Origin: Gadus chalcogrammus
Lineage: Eukaryota > Chordata > Actinopteri > Gadiformes > Gadidae
Assembly: GCF_026213295.1 (NCBI RefSeq)
Contig: NC_079415.1
Span: forward strand, 24,210,847-24,274,846
Direction of reading: 5' to 3'
DNA: 64,000 bases
The notes below the pieces were generated by a model, which made no database searches, was not told the DNA's origin, and saw only the letters and a list, made by a program, of their open reading frames with translations. Shown here one piece after another: positions 32,237 through 42,210 of this stretch; the stretch's first letter is position 1; every line of letters starts with the position of its first letter. The position numbers were made by a program, and so were the translations under genes.

Positions 32237-32974
32237 TGTAACGGAACAAATAAAATGAGTATGTGTATAGTTAAATCCTGTATCATTGGGTCAAGACTTT
32301 TATTTTGATATGTTGTTAATGTTGTATTCCGGATATCCTGCAGCAGAAAAGACGGTAACTGCTGCAGGTAGGTTGAGCATAAAACGTGTCCGCATGAAAC
32401 TTTTATTAAAGTAATTCATTGATTCAGTAATTCATCAATATCATTGTCACTTATCTGTAGACGGTTGTTTAATACACTCTTCATATATTTGGCATTGTAT
32501 TGTTTCTTTTATTTGAGTTTTGATTTTCGTTTGCATTTGTAATATTGTATGTATTTTGTCTAGGCGGACCAGGAAATGCTCTAAACCTGTCCTTTATGTT
32601 GCTGACCCATTGTGCAGGTAACCGATAGGTTGTTTTAGTTAAATGTATGTTTATAATCCCACTTGTGGCGTTGCTAGCATTCAATGCTAGCATTCAAAAT
32701 CTAGCCGGTCCCGCCATTTTTACATGCAATACCGCTGGTCGCCACATGAGGGGAGGGATCACCTGTTTATGCGCGCTGTTTAGCGCAACTGTTTTAAATA
32801 TATATAATAAATTATAGAGCAGAAAAGACGGTAACTGCTGCAGGCGGACCAGGAAATGCTCTAAACCTGTCCTTTATGTTGCTGACCCATTGTGCAGGCA
32901 ATAAAACCGCTGCATCCAATGCTGAGCGTCCGAGTCCAATGCTTGAAGGGAAACAAAACACAACGCAGGTTACA
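32237..32974 (+). repeat. 5' LTR
   Basis: 738 bp, TGTAAC..GTTACA. Contains an internal duplication in which the second copy (32819-32897) lacks exactly a GT..AG-bounded 196-bp segment present in the first (32343-32617). AATAAA occurs at 32899-32904. Confidence 0.95.
32368..32563 (+). other. Intron-like segment inside the LTR
   Basis: Starts GTAGGTTGAG after CTGCTGCAG and ends TTTTGTCTAG before GCGGACCAGG. In the duplicate copy at 32819-32897 the flanking sequences are joined directly (CTGCTGCAG then GCGGACCAGG at 32843/32844). A second donor-like GTAACCG follows at 32618, where the duplicate instead continues GCAATAAAACC. The duplicate looks like a spliced RNA copied back into the LTR. The same is seen in the 3' LTR. 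Confidence 0.7.
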
Positions 32975-32975
32975 G

Positions 32976-32994
32976 TGGTGCCGTGATCCCGGAT
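32976..32994 (+). promoter_or_regulatory. Primer-binding site, tRNA-His type
   Basis: TGGTGCCGTGATCCCGGAT begins 1 bp after the 5' LTR. It closely resembles the complement of a vertebrate tRNA-His 3' end (TGGTGCCGTGACTCGGAT, from memory), with small differences in the middle. Confidence 0.65.
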
Positions 32995-33217
32995 TCAACT
33001 GATTGGTCGCTGACCAACAACCCTTACCGGAGGGCCTGTTACCATTCCCACACTGGAGATCAACTGAGAACACTTGGGTATTGTGTTATATTTGGGGAAC
33101 TGTAGAATATATGAAATGTTATGAGTGGATATTAATGTGACTGTTTTAGTGCACATCGACATTTTGTATTTTTTTTTATTACTATTTTTTTTTCTTCTCT
33201 CCGTCTTTTCCATTGTC

Positions 33218-34591
33218 ATGGCTGGCTCACGGGTTACTGGAGCTCAAGGCTTTCTGACTCCTGTTAGTGTGGGTCGGGGTAGAGGTGTGTTGGGGTTGCC
33301 TATCCCTTTCCCTCAGCTTAGTGCGTCTGTGGGTACTACTGTAGGGATGGCAGCGAGGTCTCCACGTCCTGTTGTTAGTGACACACCACACGCTGCTCAC
33401 ACAGAACAAAATAGTTTCCCTGCGCAACAGGCCCCCTGCACTTCCACTCCTTTAACTACAGAGGACCTTGTAGGCCAGATGAGTGGCATCGTGCAACACA
33501 TAGGTCAACAACTAGCAGACAGCATTCTCACACACTTGGGTAGGTCTAGTCCTGCGGCGGCTTTGTCTACTCCAAGTGTACACAGTGGTAGCTACGCTCC
33601 AGCTCAGGACTCTGTGTCATCATCTCAGCTACATGTAATGAGTCAGAGGAAGGTGAGAGATCCCCCTACTTTCAGAGGTGAGAATTCAGACTCAGTTACT
33701 CTTGAAGAGTGGATTGAGCTAATGCAAACTTTCATAAAGAAGGGAGGTCTATCTATTGGAGAGCAGGGGGAAGAGATTCTCATCCATTTAAGGGGCAAGG
33801 CCAAGGATGTAGTCAAAGTGGGCATTAAATCAAGTGGCGTTGACATCAGACATAGTCCAGCTTCTATCTATAGCCTTTTAAGGAAGCATTTCAGTTGCAA
33901 GCAGTTTTCACCACTGCCTCTGCAAGACTTCTACACAACCTTCCCTGAACCACGGGAAGATCCCTTTGACTACTGGCTTCGCCTTAACTGTGCTGCTGAT
34001 ATTGCTGCCGAGTGTCTCCTGGAACAGGGTAAGCAGCAAGACAGCTTGTCCATTGAGGTCACACGTATGTTCATTAGGAACTGCCCAGATTCCGGTCTAT
34101 TGCTCACTTTTCGTTCTAAGACCATCGACAAGTGGTCGGCTGCAGAAGTGCAAGAAGTTTTGGATGAGTACCACTCAGAGAAGGTCATCAAAGCAGCAGG
34201 GGTAGGGAAAGATGGGGCTGTTGGGGAGAAGAACGTGGCTGTGAACAGGATGGAGGTGGAGAGTAGCCTAGCTCCCCTGTGTAGCGCTCAGCCAACACCA
34301 CAGTCCACATCAGCTGATCACTCTGCTCTGGAGAGGATGATTGGTATGATGGAGAAGGTTCTTATGAATACTGCTCAGTCCAGATCAGCGGATAGAAGGA
34401 CAAGTGGTCTACCTCGTATTCAAGGTCTTAAAGACACACCGTGTTTAGTTTGCAAAGACCCCTCTCATTCTGCCTTGTCACACTGTAAGGATAACAGACT
34501 GTGTTTCCAGTGTTTTTCTCCTGACCATGCAAGGGACAGATGTCCACGTAGGGGACAGAGTGCAGTACCCGGTGGCCAGGCGTCAAACTAA
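33218..34591 (+). CDS. gag polyprotein of LTR retrotransposon
   Basis: Structural protein that forms the retrotransposon particle and packages RNA. I start at ATG 33218 (GTCATGG; MAGSRVTGAQGF), 457 aa; an upstream in-frame ATG at 33125 would add a hydrophobic 31-aa leader that looks like translated poly-T and is less likely. The middle region (VRDPPTFRGENSDSVTLEEW..LMQTFIKKGG) is capsid-like, and the C-terminus has two zinc knuckles: a variant CLVCKDPSHSALSHC and a canonical CFQCFSPDHARDRC (CX2CX4HX4C). The frame is intact. pol overlaps its 3' end in the -1 frame. Confidence 0.9.
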   Translation: MAGSRVTGAQGFLTPVSVGRGRGVLGLPIPFPQLSASVGTTVGMAARSPRPVVSDTPHAAHTEQNSFPAQQAPCTSTPLTTEDLVGQMSGIVQHIGQQLADSILTHLGRSSPAAALSTPSVHSGSYAPAQDSVSSSQLHVMSQRKVRDPPTFRGENSDSVTLEEWIELMQTFIKKGGLSIGEQGEEILIHLRGKAKDVVKVGIKSSGVDIRHSPASIYSLLRKHFSCKQFSPLPLQDFYTTFPEPREDPFDYWLRLNCAADIAAECLLEQGKQQDSLSIEVTRMFIRNCPDSGLLLTFRSKTIDKWSAAEVQEVLDEYHSEKVIKAAGVGKDGAVGEKNVAVNRMEVESSLAPLCSAQPTPQSTSADHSALERMIGMMEKVLMNTAQSRSADRRTSGLPRIQGLKDTPCLVCKDPSHSALSHCKDNRLCFQCFSPDHARDRCPRRGQSAVPGGQASN

Positions 34592-37500
34592 CAGATCTGC
34601 GTGTGGGGGAGGACCACGTAGATTGTGAAAGTGTGCTTCCCAATTCTAGCTTTGAGGCTTTTTCTGACTATGAATCTCTTAGTCAGTTGTACAGTAGTGA
34701 TTGTTCGTCAGAGAAGACAGTTATTTTTCAGAATTTGCAGACAGTTCCCAGGTCTGATAGTTTATTTTACACATCAGTTTCAATAGTGAATGGACTCTCT
34801 TTCAAAGCGCTTATTGATAGTGGATCCATGGCGTGTACTCTTAGTGAGTCTGCTGAAGCCATGTTGTTGAAATACATTCCAGGCATTTCAAAGCAGTCAG
34901 CTCAAGATATTGTGATTGTTGGCTGTGGAGGCCATCGTGTCACTCCAACAGCAATCTATGACCTCCAAGTCAGTGTGTACGGTTATTCAATGACTGTTCC
35001 CACTTTAGTTGTCCCAGGTCAATCTGAGGAGATGATTCTGGGCAGTAACGTCATCAAAAGGCTTTTGACGTGTCTGAGAGAGGCAGGTGGCAATTGGAAG
35101 CTCACGTCCATGCCCAGCAATAACCAGAGTGATGAATGCTCTCAGTTTTTGTCCCTTTTCTCCAACACTCAGAGGTGGAGAGGTGAGTCTGTGCCAGACA
35201 GAGTGGGCACTGTAAAGCTCATGAGAAGTGTGACATTAGAGCCACAAACAGAGCACCTGGTTTGGGGTAAGCTACCCGTGTCTTCAGCCTTGTCTGTGGG
35301 TAGCACAGTCATCGTTGAGCCGACCAAGTCAAGATCAAGACCTAAGCAGATAATGGTTGGCAGAGTGATCACACCGCTTTGGGGTGATGGCTCCATTCCG
35401 ATGAAAGTTATAAACCCAACCAATCATAGAATAGTCCTGAGGAGAAATGCTAAGATAGCCGACGTGTCACCTTGCATTGCTGTGGAAGACCTGCCACAGC
35501 CAGAACAGATCAAGTCAAATGTGCAGTGTACGGACAGCAGCCCCTCAACTCCCTCAACTCCCAGGTCAGAGGAAGAGATGAAACGTGCCTTGTGCAGTTT
35601 GAACCTCCCTGACATCGATCTGGAGTCTTGTGAGGTGTCGGCACACTGGAAAGACAAGCTGCTCCAGACCATTGAGAGATATGAGTCAATATTCTCAAGA
35701 GACAAAATGGACTGTGGAGAAGCCAGTGACTTTGTCCATCGCATTCATCTGGCTGATGACCGACCCTTTCGTTTGCCTTACAGGCGTATACCACCAAGCC
35801 AGTATGCTAAACTAAGGACGACTCTGAACGACATGGAGGAGAAGGGAATCATTCGCAAGTCACACAGTGATTATGCATCTCCCCTCGTGCTTGTCTGGAA
35901 GAAGAATGGCGATTTAAGGATTTGTACAGATTTCAGGTGGTTGAATGCTCGGACGGTCAGAGACGCCTACCCGTTGCCTCACCAGTCTGATGTGTTGGCT
36001 GCACTGGGCGGGAACGTCTTCTTTTCCACAATGGATCTGACATCAGGCTATTACAATGTGCCTTTGCAGGAAGAGCATAAGAAATGTACAGCCTTTTCTT
36101 CTCCTTTCGGCCTGCACGAGTACAACAGACTGCCTCAGGGTCTCTCAAACAGTCCAGCCACATTCATGAGAATGATGATGTCAATCTTTGGCGATGAGAA
36201 CTTCAGCAGTGTCCTGTGCTATCTGGACGATCTCATGGTGTTTGCTCCTTCCGAGTCTGTGGCCCTTCAGCGTCTTGAAATGATCTTCTCCCGTCTGTCG
36301 AGTCACAATCTGAAGCTGGCCCCAAAGAAATGTTTCTTCTTAAGACGTTCTGTTAAATTCCTTGGCCACATAATCTGTGAGAAAGGCATTGAGACGGATC
36401 GAGACAAGGTCGAGGCCATCAGCAAAATCCAGAGAGTTGATCTGATGGAGGCTGACGGGCAGACACCATGTTCAAAGAAGATCAGATCGTTCCTTGGTAT
36501 GGTGATGTATTATCAACATTTTATTGAGGGATGTTCTGCGAAGGCCAAGCCACTCTTCAAGTTGACAGCAGGGTCCAGTAAGCAGACTCGTGGGAAGTTG
36601 GGGAGAAAGCCAAAAAAACGGCCGAGTGTCACTAAACTCGCCCCTACTGATTGGACACCTGCTTGTCAGCAGGCCTTTGAAGTCCTGAAGTCAGATCTGC
36701 TACAGAGTGTGACCTTAGCTCACCCAATGTTCGACCAGCCTTTCATTCTGGCTGTTGACGCGTCTTTTGACGGAGTTGGAGCAGTCCTCTCTCAAGTCCC
36801 TCCTGGTGAGGAGATAGCAAGACCGGTAGCCTTTGCCAGCAGAACGTTGTCTCGGTCACAGATGAACTACCCTGCTCATAGACTTGAATTCTTTGCACTG
36901 AAGTGGGCTGTTTGTGAAAAGTTCAGCCATTGGCTTAAGGGAAGACATTTCACAGCATGGACTGACAACAACCCTTTGACATACATTTTGACAAAGCCCA
37001 GACTGGATGCCTGTGAACAGCGATGGGTGGCTAAACTTGCATCATACAGCTTTGACATAAAGTATGTCCCAGGCCCTAGAAACATTGTGGCAGATGCTTT
37101 AAGCAGAGAACCCTTCGTCCAGTCTTGCGTAAGCCACCGCATTGTTACCGAGCCATACATGTCTCTCTTGAGAAATTTCAGTGGTGTTGTGGATGACACA
37201 GTCCAAAATGCCTTCAGGTACTCCAACAATCATCAGATGGTCCTGAGATCAGGCAAAAATCCACATAACACGTCCGCCGACGAAGCCTCAGACACTGGTT
37301 CGGTCGGAGCTCCAGATGTTTCAGCTGTTCTGGAAGCTCATTCCAGTGGTGGTCTGAGTGAAGTCCTGGGTGCGAGTCCGGCTGTTCCTCAACTGCAGCA
37401 GGTTGACTCCCCCATTCCTCACAGCAGTCTTGTGAACCAACAAGGGCAGGATAGTACGATCAGCCGAGTCCTCTACTATATCGAGAGACGGCGGAAGCCA

Positions 37501-39300
37501 TCGAAAAATGAGAGAACAGATGAGTCCTTCAGTGTGCGCCAGCTCCTGAAGTATTGGGACAGGCTCGTTATCCATGATGGCTTACTGTGCAAGGTGAGAA
37601 AAGATCAAGGCATGAACAGACGACTTTTTCTCTTTGTCGTGCCCAACTCTCTCAAAGCGCAAGTACTGAATGGAATTCATGATTCCGCTGGTCACCAAGG
37701 GAAGAGCCGAACGCTGTCTCTGGCTAGGCAGAGATTCTTTTGGGTTGGCATGAAAAGAGACGTTGATGATCATGTGAAAAACTGTCATCGCTGTGTTGTT
37801 GGAAAGACACCAGAGCCCGGTGCTTCTGCTCCACTTGAGAGCATCCGCACATCGGAGCCGATGGAACTGGTCTGCATTGACTTTTGGTCTGCAGAGGTCA
37901 ATGATGGGAAGTCCATGGATGTGCTTGTTGTGACTGACCATTTTTCCAAAATGGCTCATGCATTCCCATGCAAAAATCAGTCCGCTAAGCAAGTGGCTCG
38001 GAAGCTCTGGGATGATTTCTTTCTCGTATACGGTTTCCCTAGGAGGATTCATTCTGATCAGGGAGCGAACTTTGAAAGCAAGTTGATCAGGGAGCTGTTG
38101 ATTCTTTCGGGTGTCGAGAAGTCGCACACAACACCATACCACCCCATGGGCAATGGCGTGGTTGAAAGATTCAACAGGACCCTTGGGTCCATGATCAGAA
38201 CGTTGCCTCCTAAATCCAAAGCAAAGTGGCCCCAGATGTTACAGCTACTCACCTTCTGTTACAATTGCACAGAGCACGAGACAACAGGCTTTGCACCATT
38301 CCATCTGATGTTCGGTAGAGTCCCTCGTCTCCCAGTTGACGTCCTGTTTCAAACTGTGGTTTCTGACGATGTTGTGGTGGGTCACAATGAGTTTGTGTCA
38401 CACCTGAAGAAAGACCTGCGTGAAGCGGTGCAGATTGCACAAAGACACAGTCAGAAAGAACAGACTAGACACGCAAGGCTCTATAACAGGAAGGTCAAGG
38501 GGTCACCTCTAATCATTGGTGACAGAGTGCTCGTTGCGAACAGAGGTGAAAGAGGGAGAAGGAAGTTGACTGACAAATGGGAGTCAACAATGTACGAAAT
38601 TGTGGCTGCAAACCCTGACATCAATGTCTACAAGATCAAAGACGTTGCCTCTGATAAACTGAAGGTAGTCCACCGAAATCTACTGCTTCCTGTGAACTTC
38701 TTACCGATTGGTGATGGAGAAGACACCCACACCAGGGGTAGTGGTGAGGTGGTTCCTGAAGTCAGCCCTTCGGAAGAAGTAGATCACAGAGGCGAGGTGG
38801 TGCCTGAAGTCAATCCTGTAGTTGAGGTGGATGTCAGTGAGGGGATGGTTCCCAAAGTCAACCTCCCAGGTGAGATTGATGGCAGCGTTGACCGGACTGT
38901 ACACTGGGTGCTGTCCAGCCCTGATGATTCTGAGTTGGAGGATCGACAGACTAGCCTCTCTGAAGGACCTGATGTGTCTGATTGGGTGTCTGAGCCATTT
39001 CACTCAGCTAGTGTCATCGGCAGTGATCGGAGGTTGGAGGACAGTGATTTTCCCCCTATAATCAATGGTCGACACAGTGCTGAGCTCCACCCCGTGGTCA
39101 TTGCACATGAAGAGGTATCCACAGATGCACTTCCAGTATGCACTCAACCTCTGGGTGTTGAAGACACAGTAGCTCGAACCAGACGAGGCAGGGCTGTCAA
39201 CCCTCCAGAGAGGCTCATTTGCGAAATGAATGAACAAGTCCTTGACACTTCAGAGTCCACAGTGAACTCTTTCATTTATTTAGTTAAAAGTTTGTTTTGA
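34552..39300 (+). CDS. pol polyprotein (PR-RT-RNase H-IN)
   Basis: About 1,580 codons without interruption. The frame opens at 34552, overlaps gag by 40 nt in the -1 frame and has no ATG at its start, so expression by -1 frameshifting is likely. Seen in order: aspartic protease (ALIDSGSMACTLS, about residue 70 from 34603), reverse transcriptase (FSTMDLTSGYYNVPL; CYLDDLMVF with the YxDD centre near residue 540), RNase H (ILAVDASFDGVGAVLSQ, WTDNNPLTYILTKP), integrase with an HHCC finger (HDSAGHQGK, NCHRCVVGK) and DDE residues (VCIDFW, IHSDQGANFES, NGVVERFNRTLG), and a long acidic C-terminal tail with repeated EVVPEV segments. RNase H before integrase defines Ty3/gypsy rather than copia. Confidence 0.95.
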   Translation, partial: GTECSTRWPGVKLTDLRVGEDHVDCESVLPNSSFEAFSDYESLSQLYSSDCSSEKTVIFQNLQTVPRSDSLFYTSVSIVNGLSFKALIDSGSMACTLSESAEAMLLKYIPGISKQSAQDIVIVGCGGHRVTPTAIYDLQVSVYGYSMTVPTLVVPGQSEEMILGSNVIKRLLTCLREAGGNWKLTSMPSNNQSDECSQFLSLFSNTQRWRGESVPDRVGTVKLMRSVTLEPQTEHLVWGKLPVSSALSVGSTVIVEPTKSRSRPKQIMVGRVITPLWGDGSIPMKVINPTNHRIVLRRNAKIADVSPCIAVEDLPQPEQIKSNVQCTDSSPSTPSTPRSEEEMKRALCSLNLPDIDLESCEVSAHWKDKLLQTIERYESIFSRDKMDCGEASDFVHRIHLADDRPFRLPYRRIPPSQYAKLRTTLNDMEEKGIIRKSHSDYASPLVLVWKKNGDLRICTDFRWLNARTVRDAYPLPHQSDVLAALGGNVFFSTMDLTSGYYNVPLQEEHKKCTAFSSPFGLHEYNRLPQGLSNSPATFMRMMMSIFGDENFSSVLCYLDDLMVFAPSESVALQRLEMIFSRLSSHNLKLAPKKCFFLRRSVKFLGHIICEKGIETDRDKVEAISKIQRVDLMEADGQTPCSKKIRSFLGMVMYYQHFIEGCSAKAKPLFKLTAGSSKQTRGKLGRKPKKRPSVTKLAPTDWTPACQQAFEVLKSDLLQSVTLAHPMFDQPFILAVDASFDGVGAVLSQVPPGEEIARPVAFASRTLSRSQMNYPAHRLEFFALKWAVCEKFSHWLKGRHFTAWTDNNPLTYILTKPRLDACEQRWVAKLASYSFDIKYVPGPRNIVADALSREPFVQSCVSHRIVTEPYMSLLRNFSGVVDDTVQNAFRYSNNHQMVLRSGKNPHNTSADEASDTGSVGAPDVSAVLEAHSSGGLSEVLGASPAVPQLQQVDSPIPHSSLVNQQGQDSTISRVLYYIERRRKPSKNERTDESFSVRQLLKYWDRLVIHDGLLCKVRKDQGMNRRLFLFVVPNSLKAQVLNGIHDSAGHQGKSRTLSLARQRFFWVGMKRDVDDHVKNCHRCVVGKTPEPGASAPLESIRTSEPMELVCIDFWSAEVNDGKSMDVLVVTDHFSKMAHAFPCKNQSAKQVARKLWDDFFLVYGFPRRIHSDQGANFESKLIRELLILSGVEKSHTTPYHPMGNGVVERFNRTLGSMIRTLPPKSKAKWPQMLQLLTFCYNCTEHETTGFAPFHLMFGRVPRLPVDVLFQTVVSDDVVVGHNEFVSHLKKDLREAVQIAQRHSQKEQTRHARLYNRKVKGSPLIIGDRVLVANRGERGRRKLTDKWESTMYEIVAANPDINVYKIKDVASDKLKVVHRNLLLPVNFLPIGDGEDTHTRGSGEVVPEVSPSEEVDHRGEVVPEVNPVVEVDVSEGMVPKVNLPGEIDGSVDRTVHWVLSSPDDSELEDRQTSLSEGPDVSDWVSEPFHSASVIGSDRRLEDSDFPPIINGRHSAELHPVVIAHEEVSTDALPVCTQPLGVEDTVARTRRGRAVNPPERLICEMNEQVLDTSESTVNSFIYLVKSLF

Positions 39301-39668
39301 GATTCAGCATATAGGTACTAGATGTCAGTGTAGTCAGTCTATAGACACAGTAAGACACAGTTAGAGATAAGTATCATTTATAGCAATATTTGAGGTGTAA
39401 CAGGCATCTCAAGAGTCTACTTTTGGTCTTGTGGATGGCGCCATCACATTCCTTAAGTACTCCTTAGTTGGAGGATTCCTTAATCGACAGCTAGTGATAT
39501 TTGGTTTTATTGACTTGTTAGTGCCTGTATAATTTTTTTTTTTTTTTTTCTCGGTTTTGAGGCCTAGGAGGTATTTTTTTTATTATTTGTTTCTATCTCT
39601 CTACCTCTTTATTTTGGTGAGTGTTCTACCGCTACGTCCCCAATTTAGCAGGATTTAAGGGAGGTGTA
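39301..39668 (+). promoter_or_regulatory. pol-LTR spacer with polypurine tract
   Basis: Non-coding between the pol stop and the 3' LTR. It ends with GGATTTAAGGGAGGTGTA directly before TGTAACGG, the likely plus-strand primer (AAGGGAGG). It also contains a long T-run near 39533. Confidence 0.7.
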
Positions 39669-40404
39669 TGTAACGGAACAAATAAAATGAGTGTGTATAG
39701 TTAAATCCTGTATCATTGGGTCAAGACTTTTATTTTGATATGTTGTTAATGTTGTATTCCGGATATCCTGCAGCAGAAAAGACGGTAACTGCTGCAGGTA
39801 GGTTGAGCATAAAACGTGTCCGCATGAAACTTTTATTAAAGTAATTCATTGATTCAGTAATTCATCAATATCATTGTCACTTATCTGTAGACGGTTGTTT
39901 AATACACTCTTCATATATTTGGCATTGTATTGTTTCTTTTATTTGAGTTTTGATTTTCGTTTGCATTTGTAATATTGTATGTATTTTGTCTAGGCGGACC
40001 AGGAAATGCTCTAAACCTGTCCTTTATGTTGCTGACCCATTGTGCAGGTAACCGATAGGTTGTTTTAGTTAAATGTATGTTTATAATCCCACTTGTGGCG
40101 TTGCTAGCATTCAATGCTAGCATTCAAAATCTAGCCGGTCCCGCCATTTTTACATGCAATACCGCTGGTCGCCACATGAGGGGAGGGATCACCTGTTTAT
40201 GCGCGCTGTTTAGCGCAACTGTTTTCAATATATATAATAAATTATAGAGCAGAAAAGACGGTAACTGCTGCAGGCGGACCAGGAAATGCTCTAAACCTGT
40301 CCTTTATGTTGCTGACCCATTGTGCAGGCAATAAAACCGCTGCATCCAATGCTGAGCGTCCGAGTCCAATGCTTGAAGGGAAACAAAACACAACGCAGGT
40401 TACA
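39669..40404 (+). repeat. 3' LTR
   Basis: 736 bp, nearly identical to the 5' LTR, differing by GAGTATGTGTA versus GAGTGTGTA and TTTTAAATAT versus TTTTCAATAT. It carries the same intron-like segment and spliced-looking duplicate (40251-40328). Confidence 0.95.
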
Positions 40405-40465
40405 CTAGCATCGTTGGTGCCGACATGAACTACAATGTTGTCGAAACTTATTATTGTGATCTATA
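40405..40465 (-). pseudogene. LINE SGNH-esterase fragment, 5' part
   Basis: Minus-strand ISFDNIVVHVGTNDA carries the GTND block of SGNH hydrolases and connects in frame, through the CTAG TSD, with the RTRQTEVTKSNIARLC segment at 32236. A stop upstream (near 40461) shows the fragment is truncated. Confidence 0.7.
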
Positions 40466-40589
40466 TGCTGCTCCTTATTTTTACATATTTGTATTTACTT
40501 ATCTTTATTTAGTTTATCTTGTATTGTTGCTGCTATGTGGCAGTTTGGTAGCCAAGCCTAAGGAGTTGACTCTTGTGTACAATGAGATG
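40466..40589. other. Spacer, nothing recognised
   Basis: AT-rich sequence between the LINE fragment and the inverted MITE-like arm. Confidence 0.35.
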
Positions 40590-40645
40590 TAATAAAAGTA
40601 ACTCGGATCGCAAAGGTGCGGTAGGGAGGGGGCGGTATAGCCCAG
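40590..40645. repeat. Outer piece of the left Myb/SANT-MITE arm
   Basis: ATCGCAAAGGTGCGGTAGGG and AGGGGGCGGTATAGCCCAG continue, once the Harbinger is removed, into 50550 onward. The joined sequence is the reverse complement of 52850-52960 (GGTCTATACCGCCCCCTCAC). Confidence 0.65.
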
Positions 40646-41221
40646 GGCCCCGTTTCCCGAAAGCGTCGTTAGCCTAAGTGGATTGTGAAGTGCGTCGAAA
40701 GGGCATCGTACAGTTTTCACCGCGTTTCCCGAAAGCATCGTTGGGAACGAACGTCTTGAAAACGCTCGTAGCTAACGAGTACTCCAGGGGTGCTCGTAGG
40801 TACTCGTAGGACGCTAAGAGCATCGTCAGCTATAGCCTCAGTGGCATCACCATCGGACATTCCGTGTATTGGATGCGTTTTATTAAAACGCATTGCGCCT
40901 TTATGTTCTTAGTTTGGTAATTAATAAAGATTATTAATTAATTTAGTGATAAAGATGTTAAAATGGTAAAATGTTAAAATAAAACGGGACAGTCCAGAAA
41001 ATGTTTGCGCAGGCAGGGCACTCAAAATGTGTGAGAGAAAGTGGGGGGATTTGTGCAGACTGACATAGGCTACTCATAAAACGTAGCATAAAATAATGAA
41101 AAAAATAAATTAAATTAAAATTAATTAAATTAAAAAAAATTAAAAAAAATTAATAAAAAATAAAAAATAAAGAAATAATTTTTTTTATAAAAAACAAGCA
41201 AAGGAGCAGGCAAAAGGCTGG

Positions 41222-41693
41222 TGTAGCCCTGTACAAAAACCACAAGTTACAGAGCATAAAAAATAATTAACAGTATAATAAAATGCTGTGTTTAATGTTC
41301 ATAAATAAATAGAGTTCATAATAATAAAATGGGTTAAAATGTGTGCGGGTTAAAAGCATAAATATAATACGTTTAATAAAACTATTTACAGTTAAAACAT
41401 AAATTAATATAAAGGTCTTTAAGTTTATCAAGTCTAAAATATTTGTGAATTCAGGATATAAAAGAGGAAAAAGCCGTGTTTATGTTTAACTTAACCTTTT
41501 ACCTGTCACACGTAAATCATTTAATTTGTTTTGTCTTTGGTTGTATTAAAACTTCACAAGCCAATCCGAATAAAGTCTCAACGTGTAAAGGGCGGGACTA
41601 GTGCAGCAGGTTAGCGTGGGGAGTAGTGAGCACATGTAGAGAAAGAAACCTGACCTGACCTGAGAGCTAAGAGGAGGCATCGTAGTGTCGGAA
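41222..41693 (+). repeat. Left LTR remnant of gypsy element 2
   Basis: About 470 bp nearly identical to 45343-45818, ending abruptly at GTGTCGGAAGC where pol sequence begins. Confidence 0.85.
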
Positions 41694-42210
41694 GCTTAAA
41701 GACTCAGAGCACAACTATCCAGTCCATCAATTGGAATTTCTGGCATTAAAATGGGCTGTCGTGGACAAGTTTCACGATTACTTGTATGGAGCTAAGTTTA
41801 CTGTAAGAACTGACAACAACCCATTAACATATGTGTTGACCTCTGCCAAACTCAGTGCAGTCGGACATCGTTGGCTCGCTGCCCTTGCCACCTACGAGTT
41901 CACCATCCAATATCGACCTGGGAGGCAAAATATCGATGCTGACTTGTTGTCTCGACAATACTCTCCAGAGGAGGCTAAAGAGTGGACGAGTGTCCCACCT
42001 GCTGGCATCAAAGCCCTCTGCAAGCGAGCCTGCATCAGTGGAGAGGCTGATGTGCCCGACAGATTGGTGGACCAGTTGGGAGCTCCTGCTGCAGCTGTAC
42101 CAGAAGCTTATGTGTTCCCAGTGAACCTTAGCATGAACGTGCTGGATCAGCTAAGTCCGAAAGATATCCAGGCATCACAAGACATGGACCCAACAATTGT
42201 GGGCCATTAA
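41694..42210 (+). pseudogene. gypsy pol, RNase H fragment
   Basis: From 41707 the frame reads SEHNYPVHQLEFLALKWAVV then VRTDNNPLTYVLTSAKL and FTIQYRPGRQNIDADLLSRQ, the RNase H C-terminal half of Ty3/gypsy pol. It lacks the N-terminal catalytic Asp because of the upstream deletion, and stops at 42210. It is a different lineage from the young gypsy at 32237-40404. Confidence 0.85.

Larger units (their letters stand above)
32237..40404 (+). mobile_element. Complete, very young Ty3/gypsy-type LTR retrotransposon
   Basis: Near-identical LTRs of 738 and 736 bp start TGTAAC and end GTTACA. They are followed by a PBS, gag, and a pol frame ordered protease-RT-RNase H-integrase, then a purine-rich tract before the 3' LTR. 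There is no envelope gene. The TSD is CTAG (32233-32236 and 40405-40408). By eye the LTRs differ by one 2-bp indel and about one substitution, so insertion was recent. It lies inside the LINE esterase frame, which resumes in frame across it. Confidence 0.96.

Noticed and set aside
33125..33217. Signal-peptide-like hydrophobic leader on gag
   Set aside because: It is translated T-rich leader DNA. The ATG at 33218 has better context and begins the recognisable gag sequence.
32237..40404. Endogenous retrovirus
   Set aside because: No envelope-like frame, gag with knuckles and pol order typical of Ty3/gypsy retrotransposons; the tail after integrase has no membrane or surface-protein features.
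40405..40430. TGGTGCCGACATGAAC after the 3' LTR as a second primer-binding site
   Set aside because: It is on the outer side of the 3' LTR and encodes the LINE GTND motif on the other strand; the resemblance is chance.
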